A stretch of 64,000 nt of DNA from Hexactinellida sp. DTS-2022 (lineage: Eukaryota > Porifera > Hexactinellida). Positions 19,541-30,758 of the stretch are shown here, in pieces. Under the pieces are notes generated by a model. That model saw only the letters and a program-made list of their open reading frames with translations. It was not told the DNA's origin and did no database searches. Position 1 is the stretch's first letter; each line of letters begins with the position of its first letter. The position numbers were made by a program, and so were the translations under genes. The stretch is from assembly GCA_028753945.1 (NCBI GenBank), contig JAPNXP010000001.1:1516001-1580000 (forward strand). Reading direction: 5' to 3'.

Positions 19541-20408
19541 ATTTTAGACAGTTGTAAAAAAGCGAATTCTGATATGAAATTATTATTGTTTATTAGTGCA
19601 TTTGTTGCATTTGTAATTTTACAACATTGTTTTGTGCGTATTTGGACACGTTCGTTTGGTATTTTATTTCTTTGTTTGTGGCCCTGCGAACATAATTTAT
19701 TTTTAACTTTCCAGTTAATTCAATTCACGAACAAGCGTGTTATTTAATATTTATAGTATTTTATAATCTGGAATAAGTTACCAAATAGAGCTTTGTTATT
19801 CCCATTTGAACGTTTTGCAACCGATTAATTCGTCACTTTAATCCAACAATCTCTTGGTTTGAATATTTCGTAGCCATTTATAGGAATTATTACTTGGCCA
19901 AATAACCTTTGTGATTTTTTATCTGAGTGGTATTGCATTTAAAGGATTTGAATAATCATAATTTTGAGGAGTGCAGGAAATGCTTCAGACAGTATGTTAA
20001 CGAATGTATATAAACAAAGATTCAACCTGGGTATTTATTAAATCATTTGAACATATAAATACTGACTTGAGCTGTGAATTCTAAGTGTCACAATTACCTT
20101 AGTTGCCATTTTTTATAATTACCTTTATTTCCTATTAAAAACAGCCACCTTTAAATTTGTGCCACTTATGCAACATGTGGCACATGGCAGGGACACATAC
20201 ATATACTACGTACTACTACAAAGATATCGACATAACATGACCTGAACAACCAGGTTTTCAAATTTATAACAGTATTATATCTTTTCAGATTACACGAATA
20301 TCAATGAATGTAGAACATTTCTGTCCCTGTCAAATGAGCCACTTGTGACACAAAAGTTATGTTGTTCAAATAATTTGGCCACGTAGAGTACATTAGTGGA
20401 ATATTAAT
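19541..20408. other. intergenic region
   Basis: 868 bp, AT-rich, no gene recognised. Around 20160-20350 the words GCCACTTATGCAACATGTGGC and GAGCCACTTGTGACAC look like decayed short inverted repeats, possibly a MITE remnant; unsupported beyond that. Confidence 0.35.
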
Positions 20409-21515
20409 ATGCTTCTGAAACAGAGGTTTATTGGTAACCTTCCTCTCCTGCTCCTCTCCTTGAGAGTCCTGGGATTAGTTATTTTCTACTACTCATTCTC
20501 GATATCACTAACATTCTATAACAAATGGATTCTGACAGACTTCCCATTTCCGCTATCGGCTACTCTCTTCCAGTTCTTGCTTACATTCGTATTTTGTTCT
20601 ATTTTGAGGGAGTGTACCTCTCTCTACACAGGCGTGGCGCCTGTTAAAGTTAGCGCTATTCCTTACCTGAAGAACGTGGTTCCTACAAGTATAGCGGCTG
20701 CCTACGATATAGGACTCTCTAATTGGAGTTTCCAGTTCATAACAGTGTCCCTGTACACCATGTGCAAAACATCTGCAGTGGTGTTCATTCTATTTTTCGC
20801 GATATTGTTCAGACTGGAGAAGTTCCGCCTTAAGCTGGTAGGCGTTGTTCTGCTCATTTGTATAGGTTTATTTATGTTTACTTTCAAATACACATTTTTC
20901 AACTTGACCGGGTTTTCGCTTGTACTTTTCGCCTCGCTACTGAGCGGCATTAGGTGGAACACGGCTCAGCTGTTGGTGCAGAGGTCTCAGCTGGGACTGG
21001 AGAACCCAATAGACATTCTATACCACGTCATCCCTGTGATGTCGCTATGCATATTCCCAATGGCGATGGTGTTCGAGGGAGTCGGTCTGTCCACCTCTCT
21101 GGTTGCATTCCGCGCCAGCTCCTCGGAAGCTGCTCTCCTCTCGGTTGGCCTAATCGTGTGCTCAGCGCTGCTCGCTCTGGGGCTCGGGTTCTCCGAGTAT
21201 CTCCTCGTGCAGCAGACCTCCTCCCTCACCCTCTCCATCTCCTCCATCCTGAAGGAAGTCATCACGCTCTACATAGCCGTCACCTGGTTCCACCCCACCG
21301 AGACGCTGTCTCCCCTCAACGTCACCGGGATGCTCCTCTGTCTGCTGGGCATCCTACTGCATGTCTGGAACAAAGCGCTGCTCCATAGAGCCAGACTGAG
21401 AGAGGAGTCTGCTCGCGAGGAGCGAGTGGAGATGCAACTCCTGGTGAGAGAAGACGACCTCATTTCAGAGGACCTGGGAGTGCGGCTCTCTGACAGCGAC
21501 TCTATAGAATACTGA
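20409..21515 (+). CDS. SLC35C2: nucleotide-sugar/triose-phosphate-type transporter, SLC35C2-like
   Basis: 368 aa with about ten hydrophobic helices, as in the drug/metabolite transporter (TPT/EamA) fold. FYNKWILTDFPFPL in the first helix-loop is characteristic of the SLC35C2 family, and SILKEVITLYIAV and GMLLCLLGILLHVWNK match the C-terminal helices. In vertebrates SLC35C2 sits in the Golgi/ERGIC and promotes Notch fucosylation. The C-terminal tail is charged (EE, SDSDSIEY) and cytosolic. AATAAA follows at 21608-21613. Single exon. The assignment to C2 rather than another SLC35C/E member rests on the N-terminal motif. Confidence 0.85.
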   Translation: MLLKQRFIGNLPLLLLSLRVLGLVIFYYSFSISLTFYNKWILTDFPFPLSATLFQFLLTFVFCSILRECTSLYTGVAPVKVSAIPYLKNVVPTSIAAAYDIGLSNWSFQFITVSLYTMCKTSAVVFILFFAILFRLEKFRLKLVGVVLLICIGLFMFTFKYTFFNLTGFSLVLFASLLSGIRWNTAQLLVQRSQLGLENPIDILYHVIPVMSLCIFPMAMVFEGVGLSTSLVAFRASSSEAALLSVGLIVCSALLALGLGFSEYLLVQQTSSLTLSISSILKEVITLYIAVTWFHPTETLSPLNVTGMLLCLLGILLHVWNKALLHRARLREESAREERVEMQLLVREDDLISEDLGVRLSDSDSIEY

Positions 21516-21607
21516 AGCACTGCGTCACTCTCGCTAGGTCTACCATACTCAATATCATTTAACTAATGCAATGCGGTATATATTTATATATTGCAGATCT
21601 GTATATT

Positions 21608-21613
21608 AATAAA
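21608..21613 (+). promoter_or_regulatory. polyadenylation signal of SLC35C2
   Basis: AATAAA 93 bp after the stop codon. Confidence 0.55.
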
Positions 21614-21740
21614 GCACAATTATTTTGTTTTACCAGTTGTACATTATTTTAATAAACACAGTTTAATTAAACAGAAATGTGTGCCTACCGTTTCACCAAA
21701 AAGCTACCTAGCGTGTGAAGACGGTATTCAGCACCCATTT

Positions 21741-22613
21741 ATCCCTCCATAGAGGATGCAACATTGTGAATTGTGTATGTTGAGTTTATCATGCAAATTT
21801 GTTGTATGAAGCTTGTCTCATGGAAAAATAAGTGTTCTTTTCTCGTGCAACCTGTTGCATGAAAAATGGAATGTATTACATCTAAGATTTTCAATTCCGG
21901 ACCCTCAATCCCGAATTTCACTTTAATACATACGTACTAAATCTTCAATTATTTCATTATTTTTTAACATTATATTATTTGAATTATGATTTATAAATAA
22001 ATAAATCCAAATCAATAGCTGATAAAATGTCATCAAAAAGTTTTCATTGTTATTCCAAATTGCCAATGCTTACTCCTAATATTATAAGCAAAGATTATCG
22101 AGAGTACTGTCGCTTAACCTAGGTCTAAATTTATCACATAGGCAGATGATGTAAACACTCGCTCAGCTTATACAGAGTAAGAGGAATACCTGTCTGTTCA
22201 GTAATAGACAATTGCCATTGATAAATCTACGTATAAGGGAACTTCAAGCTCTATCTTGAAGATCCCTTATAGATTGATCGATGGCTAATTGTAGCTTCAT
22301 TTGAGATAGGTAAATCATCCGTGTTCGAGTGAGTTTGTTAACTTGATTACTCGATAGTATTATTTCCGGTAACAAGTTTCCTTTCTCATCCACTTTCTGG
22401 TCAGATCGCACATTATGACCCAAAGGATTCGCATCAATGAATAGCGGTTAGCATTTATCAATAAGAAATCAATCAGATTTCCTGAATTATACTCATTCCC
22501 GAATAACAATGCACGGGATCCAGGGATTGAAAACAATAATTGCATGCAACATTGTTGCACCGTATACTATGTTTCTTAGTTGCATGCAATAGTTGCAGCT
22601 TGTATGGTGGTTT
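21741..22613. mobile_element. degraded PIF/Harbinger-like MITE (copy 2 of the TTGCATGCAAC family)
   Basis: The right end GTATGGTGGTTTTAA and the left end CCCTCCATAGAGGATGCAAC are decayed versions of the TIR seen intact at 49447-50499. Both ends carry several GCATGCAAC/GTTGCATGC palindromes. No transposase frame is visible between them. Confidence 0.5.
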
Positions 22614-22842
22614 TAAGAGTCTCAATACTGTTTAATTAATTATAATATATCACTAATCCTGCATCCCTAATCTCCAATTGACTATTCACCTTTGAATACC
22701 TGTTCTCAAAACATAATTAGAACCTTCAACTTCGTATTCACAGTGTGTATTATCATTGTAATAGTGTCCCTATTGGGCTTACTAATATATCCAACACCTT
22801 TTCAATATTAACACCCAGCTTCTCAAAGGTGAATTCTTGTTG
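22614..22842. other. intergenic region
   Basis: AT-rich, nothing recognised. Confidence 0.3.
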
Positions 22843-23267
22843 CAAGGGTGGATTTGGTTAACCGGTTAACCGGTTAACGGTTGCTAATATTGGTTAACAG
22901 TTATAGATTTTATTGACCAGTAATTTAAATATCAGCAGTGTTATTGGGAAATTAGTGTATAAATTATTAAAATTGCCTAAATTTTGTTAGAATATTATAG
23001 TCAAGACTCATAAATAAATATATTTCCTACCAGATAATAAATTTTCTGTAACAACTTTGTTTCGAGGTTACCTAAAGTACAAAGTGTACGAGTCAATATA
23101 CTTATGGGGTAGTCTTTAATGTCATAAGTTATTCTGTAGTGTAGTATAATCAATTTGTTGGATAAGATAATATGTACTGAGTAGGATGGGCGGTTAACCG
23201 GTTTTAACCGTGGCGAGAAATCGAATTGTAGCCATAGCCTCAGAACTGTTAACCAACCCCACCCCTG
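22843..23267 (+). mobile_element. hAT-like MITE of the GGTTAACCGG family (copy 1)
   Basis: Starts CAAGGGTGGATTTGGTTAAC and ends AACCAACCCCACCCCTG, with repeated GGTTAACCGGTTAACC palindromes inside both ends. Two other copies lie at 24667-25075 (inverted) and 54385-54805. The termini resemble hAT (CAGGGGTG); no clear 8-bp duplication remains here. Confidence 0.65.
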
Positions 23268-23704
23268 CAGTTGATGTAACAATACCTTTCTACTACCTGA
23301 AAATTACATTAGAAAAGTGTTGGCCGATGTACAAGTTTTCCGAACAATTTAAATTATTTTGCTAGTTATTATATTTCCAATTAATCTTTTGTTATTCAAA
23401 AAAGCAAATATGTATCATGCCTTTGTGTTTCATAAATATCCTAACCATTTAATTAATATTATTTTATAATAGTACATAATAAATTTATAATTATCCCAAT
23501 AATTCCTTTGTAGAGATGTATGTGTATTGTATTGCTTTTTAACAAGTCAGATAATAATATTGTTAACTTGTTAATTCAGATGTTTTCTTGACAATCGTTG
23601 GAGTAGTACAGCAACTGTTTCTAAAGTTATTATAATCTATTTACTTAGCTTTTGGGAAAAGATAACTAATGTTTGAGCAGCCTTAAGTTAATTAATTAAT
23701 TATT
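23268..23704. other. AT-rich region downstream of the Maf-like gene
   Basis: About 437 bp, very AT-rich, presumably the 3' UTR and flank of the minus-strand bZIP gene. No repeat recognised. Confidence 0.35.
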
Positions 23705-24034
23705 CTAATTAGTTTTAGAGAGATCATCTTTTAGCTGTTTGATCTCATTTTCTAGTTCATTCTGTTGTTGCAGTAAATCGTTCTTTATTTCTTCCAATTC
23801 CTTAAGCTGCAGAATTTTCTTTCCTCTACTCATACTTGAGTATATTCGAGAACGCAATTTACGACGATAACCTTTTATTTCTTCAAAAGTATTTTCACTC
23901 AAATTATTATTATCTCTAATCTTCAAAAGCTCGGAGAATGGCATATCTCGTAACTGGTCTTCACTCTCAAAGTGTATCAAAAACTTTATAGGATCGATTT
24001 TTTCACTTATATTCAAAATAATTCTGTCTGCCAT
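23705..24034 (-). CDS. small-Maf-like bZIP transcription factor
   Basis: 109 aa. Residues about 24-55 (SEDQLRDMPFSELLK... then LSENTFEEIK) match the Maf extended homology region. The basic region is YRRKLRSRIYSSMSR (56-70). The zipper has leucines exactly seven apart at 80, 87, 94 and 101. Tyr65 is the Maf hallmark (NRGYAxxCR), while other bZIPs have Ala there. The protein ends soon after the zipper, as in small Mafs, which lack an activation domain and pair with CNC or Fos-type partners at antioxidant-response-type sites. It is odd that the otherwise near-invariant basic-region Asn is Ser62 and the Cys is Ser69. The gene lies on the minus strand between two inverted hAT-like MITEs. The start ATG is the first in frame. 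The codon usage is AT-rich, unlike SAXO or SS18. Confidence 0.7.
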   Translation of the reverse strand: MADRIILNISEKIDPIKFLIHFESEDQLRDMPFSELLKIRDNNNLSENTFEEIKGYRRKLRSRIYSSMSRGKKILQLKELEEIKNDLLQQQNELENEIKQLKDDLSKTN

Positions 24035-24666
24035 TTCAAATTTCGCCTTTTTATTCCAATTTAATTCGAATCTTATTTATAGGTATATTTTCGAAGTGTC
24101 GGTGTTGTTGTTTTAATAAAATTTATTTAATCTATCTTTCGAATTTTTTTATAGGTATTAGTTAATAATATACTCCCTAACAATAATTGAATGTATGAGC
24201 ATTGGGCAACGAAAATGTAAGCCAAGTAATCTCTACTAAATTGTGGAAAACATCTCGTGCACAAGAGATGCTTTCAAACGATTACAACCGTTTCGTTTTA
24301 CAATATACGTAGATTCAACCTAATCATTTCATAGTTTCCTAAAAATGATAACATAAGCTAAGATAGTAGTAATAGTTCAAATCGTTTAGTTAATTAATTG
24401 ATTAAAATCTGGAAATGTTATTACAGATTATTCACTAAAGATATGGCAAACAAATGCAATACCAGAATAAGTTGTGAAGAATCTCGTCGATAATTATAGA
24501 ATTATTTAGGGTTCTAGAACTTTGAGAGCAGAATATTCTCATTTGTGACAACTCAGTTGTTAGATAAAATAAAATAAGTATATCCTCAAGAAAGCGCTCC
24601 CGCTCGATTGCTTGCAAAATGTTTGTTAGAAATATGAGAACAATGTTCTCTTTTATCAAAAATTTT
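24035..24666. other. upstream region of the Maf-like gene
   Basis: 632 bp of AT-rich sequence; no other gene supported. Probably contains the minus-strand promoter of the Maf-like gene. Confidence 0.35.
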
Positions 24667-25075
24667 CAGGGGAGAGGTTGGTTAACCGTTCTGAGGCTAC
24701 GGTTTAGATTCGATTTCTCGCCACGATTAACCGGTTAACGGACCATCCTACTCAGTACATATTTTCGTATCGACCTTTTGATTATACTACAGAATAAGAC
24801 TCAACATTAATAAGTAGATTAACTGCTACATTTTGTACTTTAGGTAGCTTATAGAAACAAAGTTGTTACAAAAAATTTATTATGTAGTGATGGGAAATTG
24901 ATTTTTGTATCATACTCAAACAAAATTCAGATAGTTTTAATATTTTATATAATAATTTCCCAACACTGTGATATTCAACAGACCAGCAAACTTGTTCGTG
25001 AAATATTTATGAATTAAAACCGTTTAACAGATATTAGCAACAGTTAACCTGTCAACTAGTCCGAATCCAGCCTTG
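24667..25075 (-). mobile_element. hAT-like MITE of the GGTTAACCGG family (copy 2, inverted)
   Basis: Reverse-orientation copy of 22843-23267: starts CAGGGGAGAGGTTGGTTAAC, includes CTGAGGCTACGG and TTTCTCGCCACG shared with the other copies, and ends CCAGCCTTG. More diverged than the copy at 54385. Confidence 0.6.
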
Positions 25076-25443
25076 AGATCAAATTTCTGCGATTTCTCTA
25101 TTCTACAACTTTCGTATTAATTTTACAGTTTATGGACGTGCCTGGTGTATCCGCGTGCACACCAGGACTTTCCATAAACTGCAACATTAATATAGAACAC
25201 ATTTCATTTTTTGTTCAGTATTTCATTCATAGTGGAATAATCAGATCTCATATGGAACGAGATTGCCTATCTATAGGTAGTCCGCTTTCTAAAGTAGCAC
25301 TTGTTTCGTTTTCCATTACTTGAAGCAATTATAGTTATATTATTATGTGTACAAACAACTGGTAATACTAATAGACTGTTGTTTTTCTAATGCAACCCGA
25401 TAATATAAGCCTCGAAGTTGAGGAGTATTATATTATCACATTA

Positions 25444-25630
25444 CAGTCGAAATCGGGTTTTTTTGCCACGGGTTTTTTGCCTTATCGGGTTATTTTGCCT
25501 CCTTGCTTCTCCTTGTTTCTTCATAACCTCATAGAATTGTATATTGTTAAATACAGGTTTTTTTGCGTATCGGGTTTTTTTGCCTCTTTTTCCATGCATT
25601 TAGGGGGGCAAAAAAACCCAGTTTCGACTG
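25444..25630. mobile_element. mariner/pogo-type MITE with TA duplication, 187 bp
   Basis: TIRs CAGTCGAAATCGGGTTTTTT and its complement AAAAAACCCAGTTTCGACTG, with TA at 25442-25443 and 25631-25632. The body repeats a GGGTTTTTTTGCC word several times. No coding capacity. Confidence 0.75.
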
Positions 25631-25675
25631 TATTAAATAATTCTACATTAATTAATTAAAAACTTAGGAATATCG

Positions 25676-26992
25676 ATGTCTGCTCGCGTTGCGACCGCTC
25701 TCTCCCCATTCAAGCCCAACCACGAGAGTCTACACTGGGCCAGATGGGAGAAGGATACTTCCGAGTTCTCTTCTTCCTTCTCTGCCCAGGATACTCTCCC
25801 AAAGAATACACCACAGCATCCGTCCATGGTCCGGAGCCTACGGCGCACTGATCCGGACCCGAAGTCTCGAGTCGGCACCTCAACGCACCGAGACTTCCAG
25901 CCGCACTCCCACCAGCTGGAGCAGGTGCATGCTGTGAACACGCGAGAGTCGGCCATGAGTCATCTCGACCCTTCAAAGACATTCACAAACGTTACGAACC
26001 CGGACGAGGTGTATCGCTCTGAGAAGGATACCAAGTTCCGCGCCTCAGACGGCCCCCCCTCCCGCCCCCTGCTCCTGCCCCCCTCCCGCATATTCCCCAC
26101 TCGCGAGTTCCACGACCGCACCACCAGTCGCGACTACCAAGCGTACGACCTGGCCTCCGCTTCGCCCGCCCGCGCGGCGCCCCGCGGGAAAGAGGGGTCC
26201 GCGCGGAGGGGGGGCGAGTTCGAGGGCGTGTCCAGCTCCCAGCGGGACTACCCGCCCCACTGGTCCCAGCCGGTGCGCAGACAGGTCGCGCAGCCGCCCC
26301 CAGTCAGTCTCGGCGCCGGGCCCCTCGTGGACGCCACTCTCCACCGACAGTTCTTCATCCCGCACACCCCCTCTCCCCCCGCTGCCATCGTCCCCCCAGG
26401 CTACAAGAAGGAGCCTCTGGAATTTGGGGAGGATACTTCCTACAACACATTCTTCCGGGGACACAGACTGGTGGCGAGGGCTCCTCGCTACGAGCCGATC
26501 AACGGGAAGCTGTTCTCCTCTCTCCCGCCCGACATGAACACACAGACAGCGATGCACTTCCCGCCGAAAAGCGCCAAGCCCTACTTCGCGCCGGTGCCAC
26601 TCACCTACCGGCCTCCTGACGGACCTCTTGTCGACCACACTTCTCAGAGAATTGACTTCCCAGGCTACTCCGAGCCGCGCCCTGCGGCCAGCGCCAAGCC
26701 AGCGCACAGGCCCCTCACCGGGGACTTCCTGTCCTCCCGCACTCACGATGACACGTTCAAACCGCTCCCTGTCAGCGGGAGACCCCCCGCGGCAGTGGAC
26801 AAGCACGGAATTTCCCTGCCGCAGTGCCGCTTCTCAGCTGAGAGCACCGCTAAGTCTGCTTACACCGGCTCCAGCACTGAGGCCCCCCGTCCGGTCATTC
26901 CTATTCCCGCGCAGCATCGCTATGCAGCCTCTCTCGAGCACTCTACCATCTACAAGTCCTCATACAACAGCGGCGGAGTCGGGGCTAAGTAA
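25676..26992 (+). CDS. SAXO-like stabiliser of axonemal microtubules
   Basis: 438 aa, Pro/Ser/Arg-rich, with spaced short motifs of the SAXO (FAM154) / STOP-like microtubule-binding type. Examples: EDTSYNTFF...YEPINGKLFSS, MNTQTAMHFPPKSAKPYFAPVP, YRPPDGPLVDHTSQRIDFPGY, FLSSRTHDDTFKPLP. These follow the Mn-module pattern of a small-residue/Thr-rich turn, then aromatic-Asp/His, then a basic-Pro segment. SAXO proteins bind and stabilise ciliary, flagellar and basal-body microtubules. The N-terminal Cys-rich signature of SAXO1/2 is not obvious, so this is called SAXO-like. The coding sequence is strongly GC-rich in an AT-rich setting. The first ATG is used; single exon. The stop is TAA at 26990. 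Confidence 0.72.
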   Translation: MSARVATALSPFKPNHESLHWARWEKDTSEFSSSFSAQDTLPKNTPQHPSMVRSLRRTDPDPKSRVGTSTHRDFQPHSHQLEQVHAVNTRESAMSHLDPSKTFTNVTNPDEVYRSEKDTKFRASDGPPSRPLLLPPSRIFPTREFHDRTTSRDYQAYDLASASPARAAPRGKEGSARRGGEFEGVSSSQRDYPPHWSQPVRRQVAQPPPVSLGAGPLVDATLHRQFFIPHTPSPPAAIVPPGYKKEPLEFGEDTSYNTFFRGHRLVARAPRYEPINGKLFSSLPPDMNTQTAMHFPPKSAKPYFAPVPLTYRPPDGPLVDHTSQRIDFPGYSEPRPAASAKPAHRPLTGDFLSSRTHDDTFKPLPVSGRPPAAVDKHGISLPQCRFSAESTAKSAYTGSSTEAPRPVIPIPAQHRYAASLEHSTIYKSSYNSGGVGAK

Positions 26993-28389
26993 TAGTAATT
27001 ATTTATATACTCACTGGCTACATCACTTGTGTATTCAATTATTTGTATCCCTCCGCTGTAACAATTGCATATGATTATGTTCGTTGTTGTGTTGTTGTTT
27101 GCTAGGACATGTAAACAATTGATAAGTGGAATTAATTGTTAAACAATAATATCGTAGTTGGAAGCAAAGGTAATAAGAGTAAAATTATTTCGTTTTAGTC
27201 TTGTTCTAGTTTTGTTACTAATTGACTGTAGTGCACTAACAAACAAAATTGAATTTTCTAGGGCTGAACGAATATTCGAAATGTAATGAACGAACGACTT
27301 GGAGTAATCTTTCGTTTTGATGACTAAGCATTAAATCAAATTCAAGATTCAAATGCAGTGGAAAATATAATTGTTACAATAATTTAATCATACTTACAGT
27401 GTGTTAGACAAAAATTAGGTATTAATCAGCTAGTTTAGATATAAATATATATTTACAATCTCTCCAATCTATACAAAAATCTTGTTGTTTGTCCAAAAAT
27501 ATTTATTTACACATTTATCTTCCTGCGGCTCCTGATAGCATAAATTTTTAAATTTATTGAATTTACAGTCTATGATATGGGTTTTTCGCGAGACTCAGAT
27601 TTAAACCATTTGGCTTATTTGCAGTATTAACAAATTTGGATTTTATCAATTAGGTTTATGTCCATCAGTTTACTGTAGTTTTACGAGCATTCCGTTTGTT
27701 AAACATTGTACGATTCTGTATCTTAATTAACTAACTAGGGATAGAACCAGAAATGACCCAGTTTTAATTTATTATATTTTATGTAAACAAATTATTCTGC
27801 TGAATTTACAATTAATCCCTGATATGCAATCGCACAATATCTCCTCAAAGTTCAATTAAATTGTCCTACCTTGGAAATTATATATATTTCATATTTGTAT
27901 ATTTACTTGCACTATTTGTAAGCATACAATTGAGTCATGAATTAAGAAATATAACCGAATAAAAAGCATGGGAAATGCAAATGTTCTATTTATTAGTATT
28001 GCAAATTATGGGTTAGAAGAGCACATTGATTTAGAAACGTACTTCTATGCTCCCAAATCCACTGTACAAATATTAATTAACTAATTAAACAAGTTTCGAA
28101 ATTACTGTGTGTTCCCACTCATTAACCGAATTCTACTTCAATAAGTTTAACAAGTATATATTTCAAAACAAGGTTAATTAGCACGTGCATGGTATATGGA
28201 GGAAATATTATGTATCTTGTTACTAAAAGCTCTAGGATAAAATTGATTATTTACTGCACTATGAAATGTTGCAAAGTTTTGCGTATTACAAGTTTGCCAA
28301 ATGACTCCATATTTACATCCCATATTCGAGACATGCAGTTTCTCTCCTAGAAAAGAAAACTGCAATCTAAAGACAAACTTAGTGAAGTA
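26993..28389. other. gene-poor AT-rich region
   Basis: About 1.4 kb with no supported gene, RNA or clear repeat. Begins with the SAXO 3' UTR. Confidence 0.35.
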
Positions 28390-28460
28390 CAGTCAACTCC
28401 CGTTATCCGAAGTACTCGGCACCGTAGTTTCATTCAAAATAATACAGTCCCTAGAATTTT
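28390..28460 (+). mobile_element. left end of a pogo/Tigger-like element
   Basis: CAGTCAACTCCCGTTATCCG after a TA. It matches, inverted, the terminus at 30738-30758. The two may bound one 2.4-kb insertion or be separate remnants; no transposase is recognised between them, only an NHL pseudogene. Confidence 0.45.
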
Positions 28461-29287
28461 AGAAGAATATAATTTCGAGGTTCGTTTTGTGATATGCACA
28501 CAGTCAAAATGGTACCACTCTTGGCAGCCATCGCATGCAATCATTCTTCCCCCCTCCTATGTTCGACATCTGCAGAATATTCGCATTCTTTCTCTTCTAT
28601 TATTTGGTGGTTATTTATTCACTCTTTTGCATGAAAATGGTTTCATTTTTTCTTTCTCTAAACATGTAGGGAGATGAGACCTCAGCGAACATTGTTCGAA
28701 ATGTAGAAATTTTGGATCTTCTCCTGCACATAACGCTGTGACGAATACTAGGGCAGAGAGTCCGCAACTCATCCGTTTGTTTGTCTTAGTACATCTATCT
28801 ACATAAATAAGGTTGATATCAGTTTGCTTGCACATTAGCAATGCACATATTTGTATTTGTTGTTTTGTGTACGAGAGAATTTCAGAATAAAGACTGTCAT
28901 ACCTTTACTGTAGATGATGGACAGCCAACAGTAGGAACAGTTACCCAATGGTTACCACCATAGTGTAACACTTGTGCAAATTCATCCCCCATCACCTTAA
29001 AGTTTAGAGTTTGACCTAATAATGTATCTTGAAGGCCTGGCATTGGATACTTTATCCGTAATAACGCCTGATAGCTTAATGATATTGTCCGTCAGCCACT
29101 CTGATTTGTTCCAATACATTCCTAGGAAAGTCCGAATTACATGTGATTGAGAATAGAATGCTTGCAATAAAGTCTATGAAATGCGGAACAGTATTTCCTA
29201 TGGAATTATGTTAGGGGAACAAATAGATGGGGGAACAGGATCTACTATGACACTGGTACAAAAAGTGAAACGGTATTATTAAGCCTA

Positions 29288-30075
29288 TTGTACCGGACTA
29301 CAAGGCCAAACAGCTGCCTACTGCCTATAGGCTATAGCTGTAAGAAGTCATCGAATACGAAAGCTCCAGGAGAATTGAATTGTCCTAGAGGCATAGCCTT
29401 GCATTACGAAACCGGACACATTTATGTAGCAGGCGAGAGCAACAACAGAGTACAGGCATTCTCTGGTAGCGGAGACTATCTGTTTATGTTCTCCGAGAAA
29501 AACAAATGTCCGCGTAGCATTTGTGTAACCAGGGGTAAGGTGTTAGTGCCACAACAGACTGGTCATTGTGTGAATATGTACTCGCTAGTGTGTAGGCACA
29601 AATGGGACTGCAGAGAGAACTAAGTTTATGTTTGTGAGTAAAATAACAACAGAGTACAAGTATTAACTGAGGATCTTAAGTTCCATTCCATGCTAGGAAT
29701 TGGCTTATTTAAGGAGCCACGTGATTTCAAGGTTACTCGAAACAGGATACTGGTAGTAAAGGAAAATGATCCGTGAATGTTTATCTTCAGTTCAGATATT
29801 CTTATTATAAACCGGATAATAACACGGGGTAGTGGTAAACAAACGTACAATTCATCGTTCTTCGACATAGACAAGACTATAACAATGTTATGAGTGGCTA
29901 CAACAATGTGTCCTATTCAATTATGAAGGAGAGGAGATATACAAGATTGGGAAGAGAGGACGGTATTGGGAAACTAATTCTCCTTTTGGTGTAGCAATAT
30001 ATTACACAGGGCGTGTTGTTGTTGTTGTTGTTGTTGTGTGCAACAAGGATACTCCATGTCTACAGATATTCTAAC
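29288..30075 (+). pseudogene. NHL-repeat protein fragment, broken
   Basis: The first 111 codons are open and read as NHL beta-propeller blades: LNCPRGIALHYETGHIYVAG, NNRVQAFSGSGDYLFMF, CPRSICV. A further NNRVQVL blade follows after 29624, then a KEND stretch, then a TGA inside IFSSD-type sequence. Later blades (GEEIYKIG, NSPFGVAIYYTG) fall in shifted frames. The final blade is interrupted by a GTT microsatellite at about 30014-30036 that encodes a run of Val. With at least two stops and one or more frameshifts this is a decayed gene piece, like the TRIM/tripartite or other NHL proteins, which are abundant in animals. The original start and any N-terminal RING/B-box domains are missing. Confidence 0.65.
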
Positions 30076-30574
30076 TTGTTTCCTCTATTCGAACTCATTT
30101 ATTATTTTAGTATTCTTGTATTTGTTTATTGTTTATCTCCTTTGTTTATACATAATTTTATACTACCCCATATACATTATTTCGCTAAATATTGCCGGGT
30201 CAATAGAAACGGCATTTGTATGATAGAATTAATACCCAATAGTTGATAACTGAAGTGTAATTACATTGATTTATGCAATTTCGGTATTTTACTGTCGCTG
30301 AGAATGAGAACCATTAGAATTCATGTTGCAGTGTAAACAATACATAGTATTAAAAATTATTTTAATTATAAAATCACATGACAACTCTTAAATAATTAAA
30401 GTAATGCTCTAAAATACAAGACCTATTAATTAAAAATTGATACATTAGGAGTAATTTGTTTTTAACTAATATTTTATACGTTTATGTTCGTAAAATAATA
30501 ATAAAATATACCGGACGGAAGGTAAAAATTGGGACGGACGGGGATGATGGGAGTTATTTATTTAATATGACCTT
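30076..30574. other. AT-rich intergenic region
   Basis: No feature recognised. Confidence 0.3.
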
Positions 30575-30758
30575 AGATGCTATTTGGGAAATAAATAAAT
30601 GATTTCGTTATAAGCGGAATTTCGTTTTAACCATTTCGTTTTAACCATTTCGTTGTACACGAAGTTTTAATATTGTAATATGATAGAAGGATTTCCGTAC
30701 CATTGAATGACTTCGTTATAGCAGGTTATATCCAACTTGGCTATAACGGGAGTTGACT
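30575..30758 (-). mobile_element. right end of a pogo/Tigger-like element
   Basis: Contains repeated CATTTCGTTTTAACCATTTC words and ends GGCTATAACGGGAGTTGACT, the inverted counterpart of the end at 28390. Confidence 0.5.
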
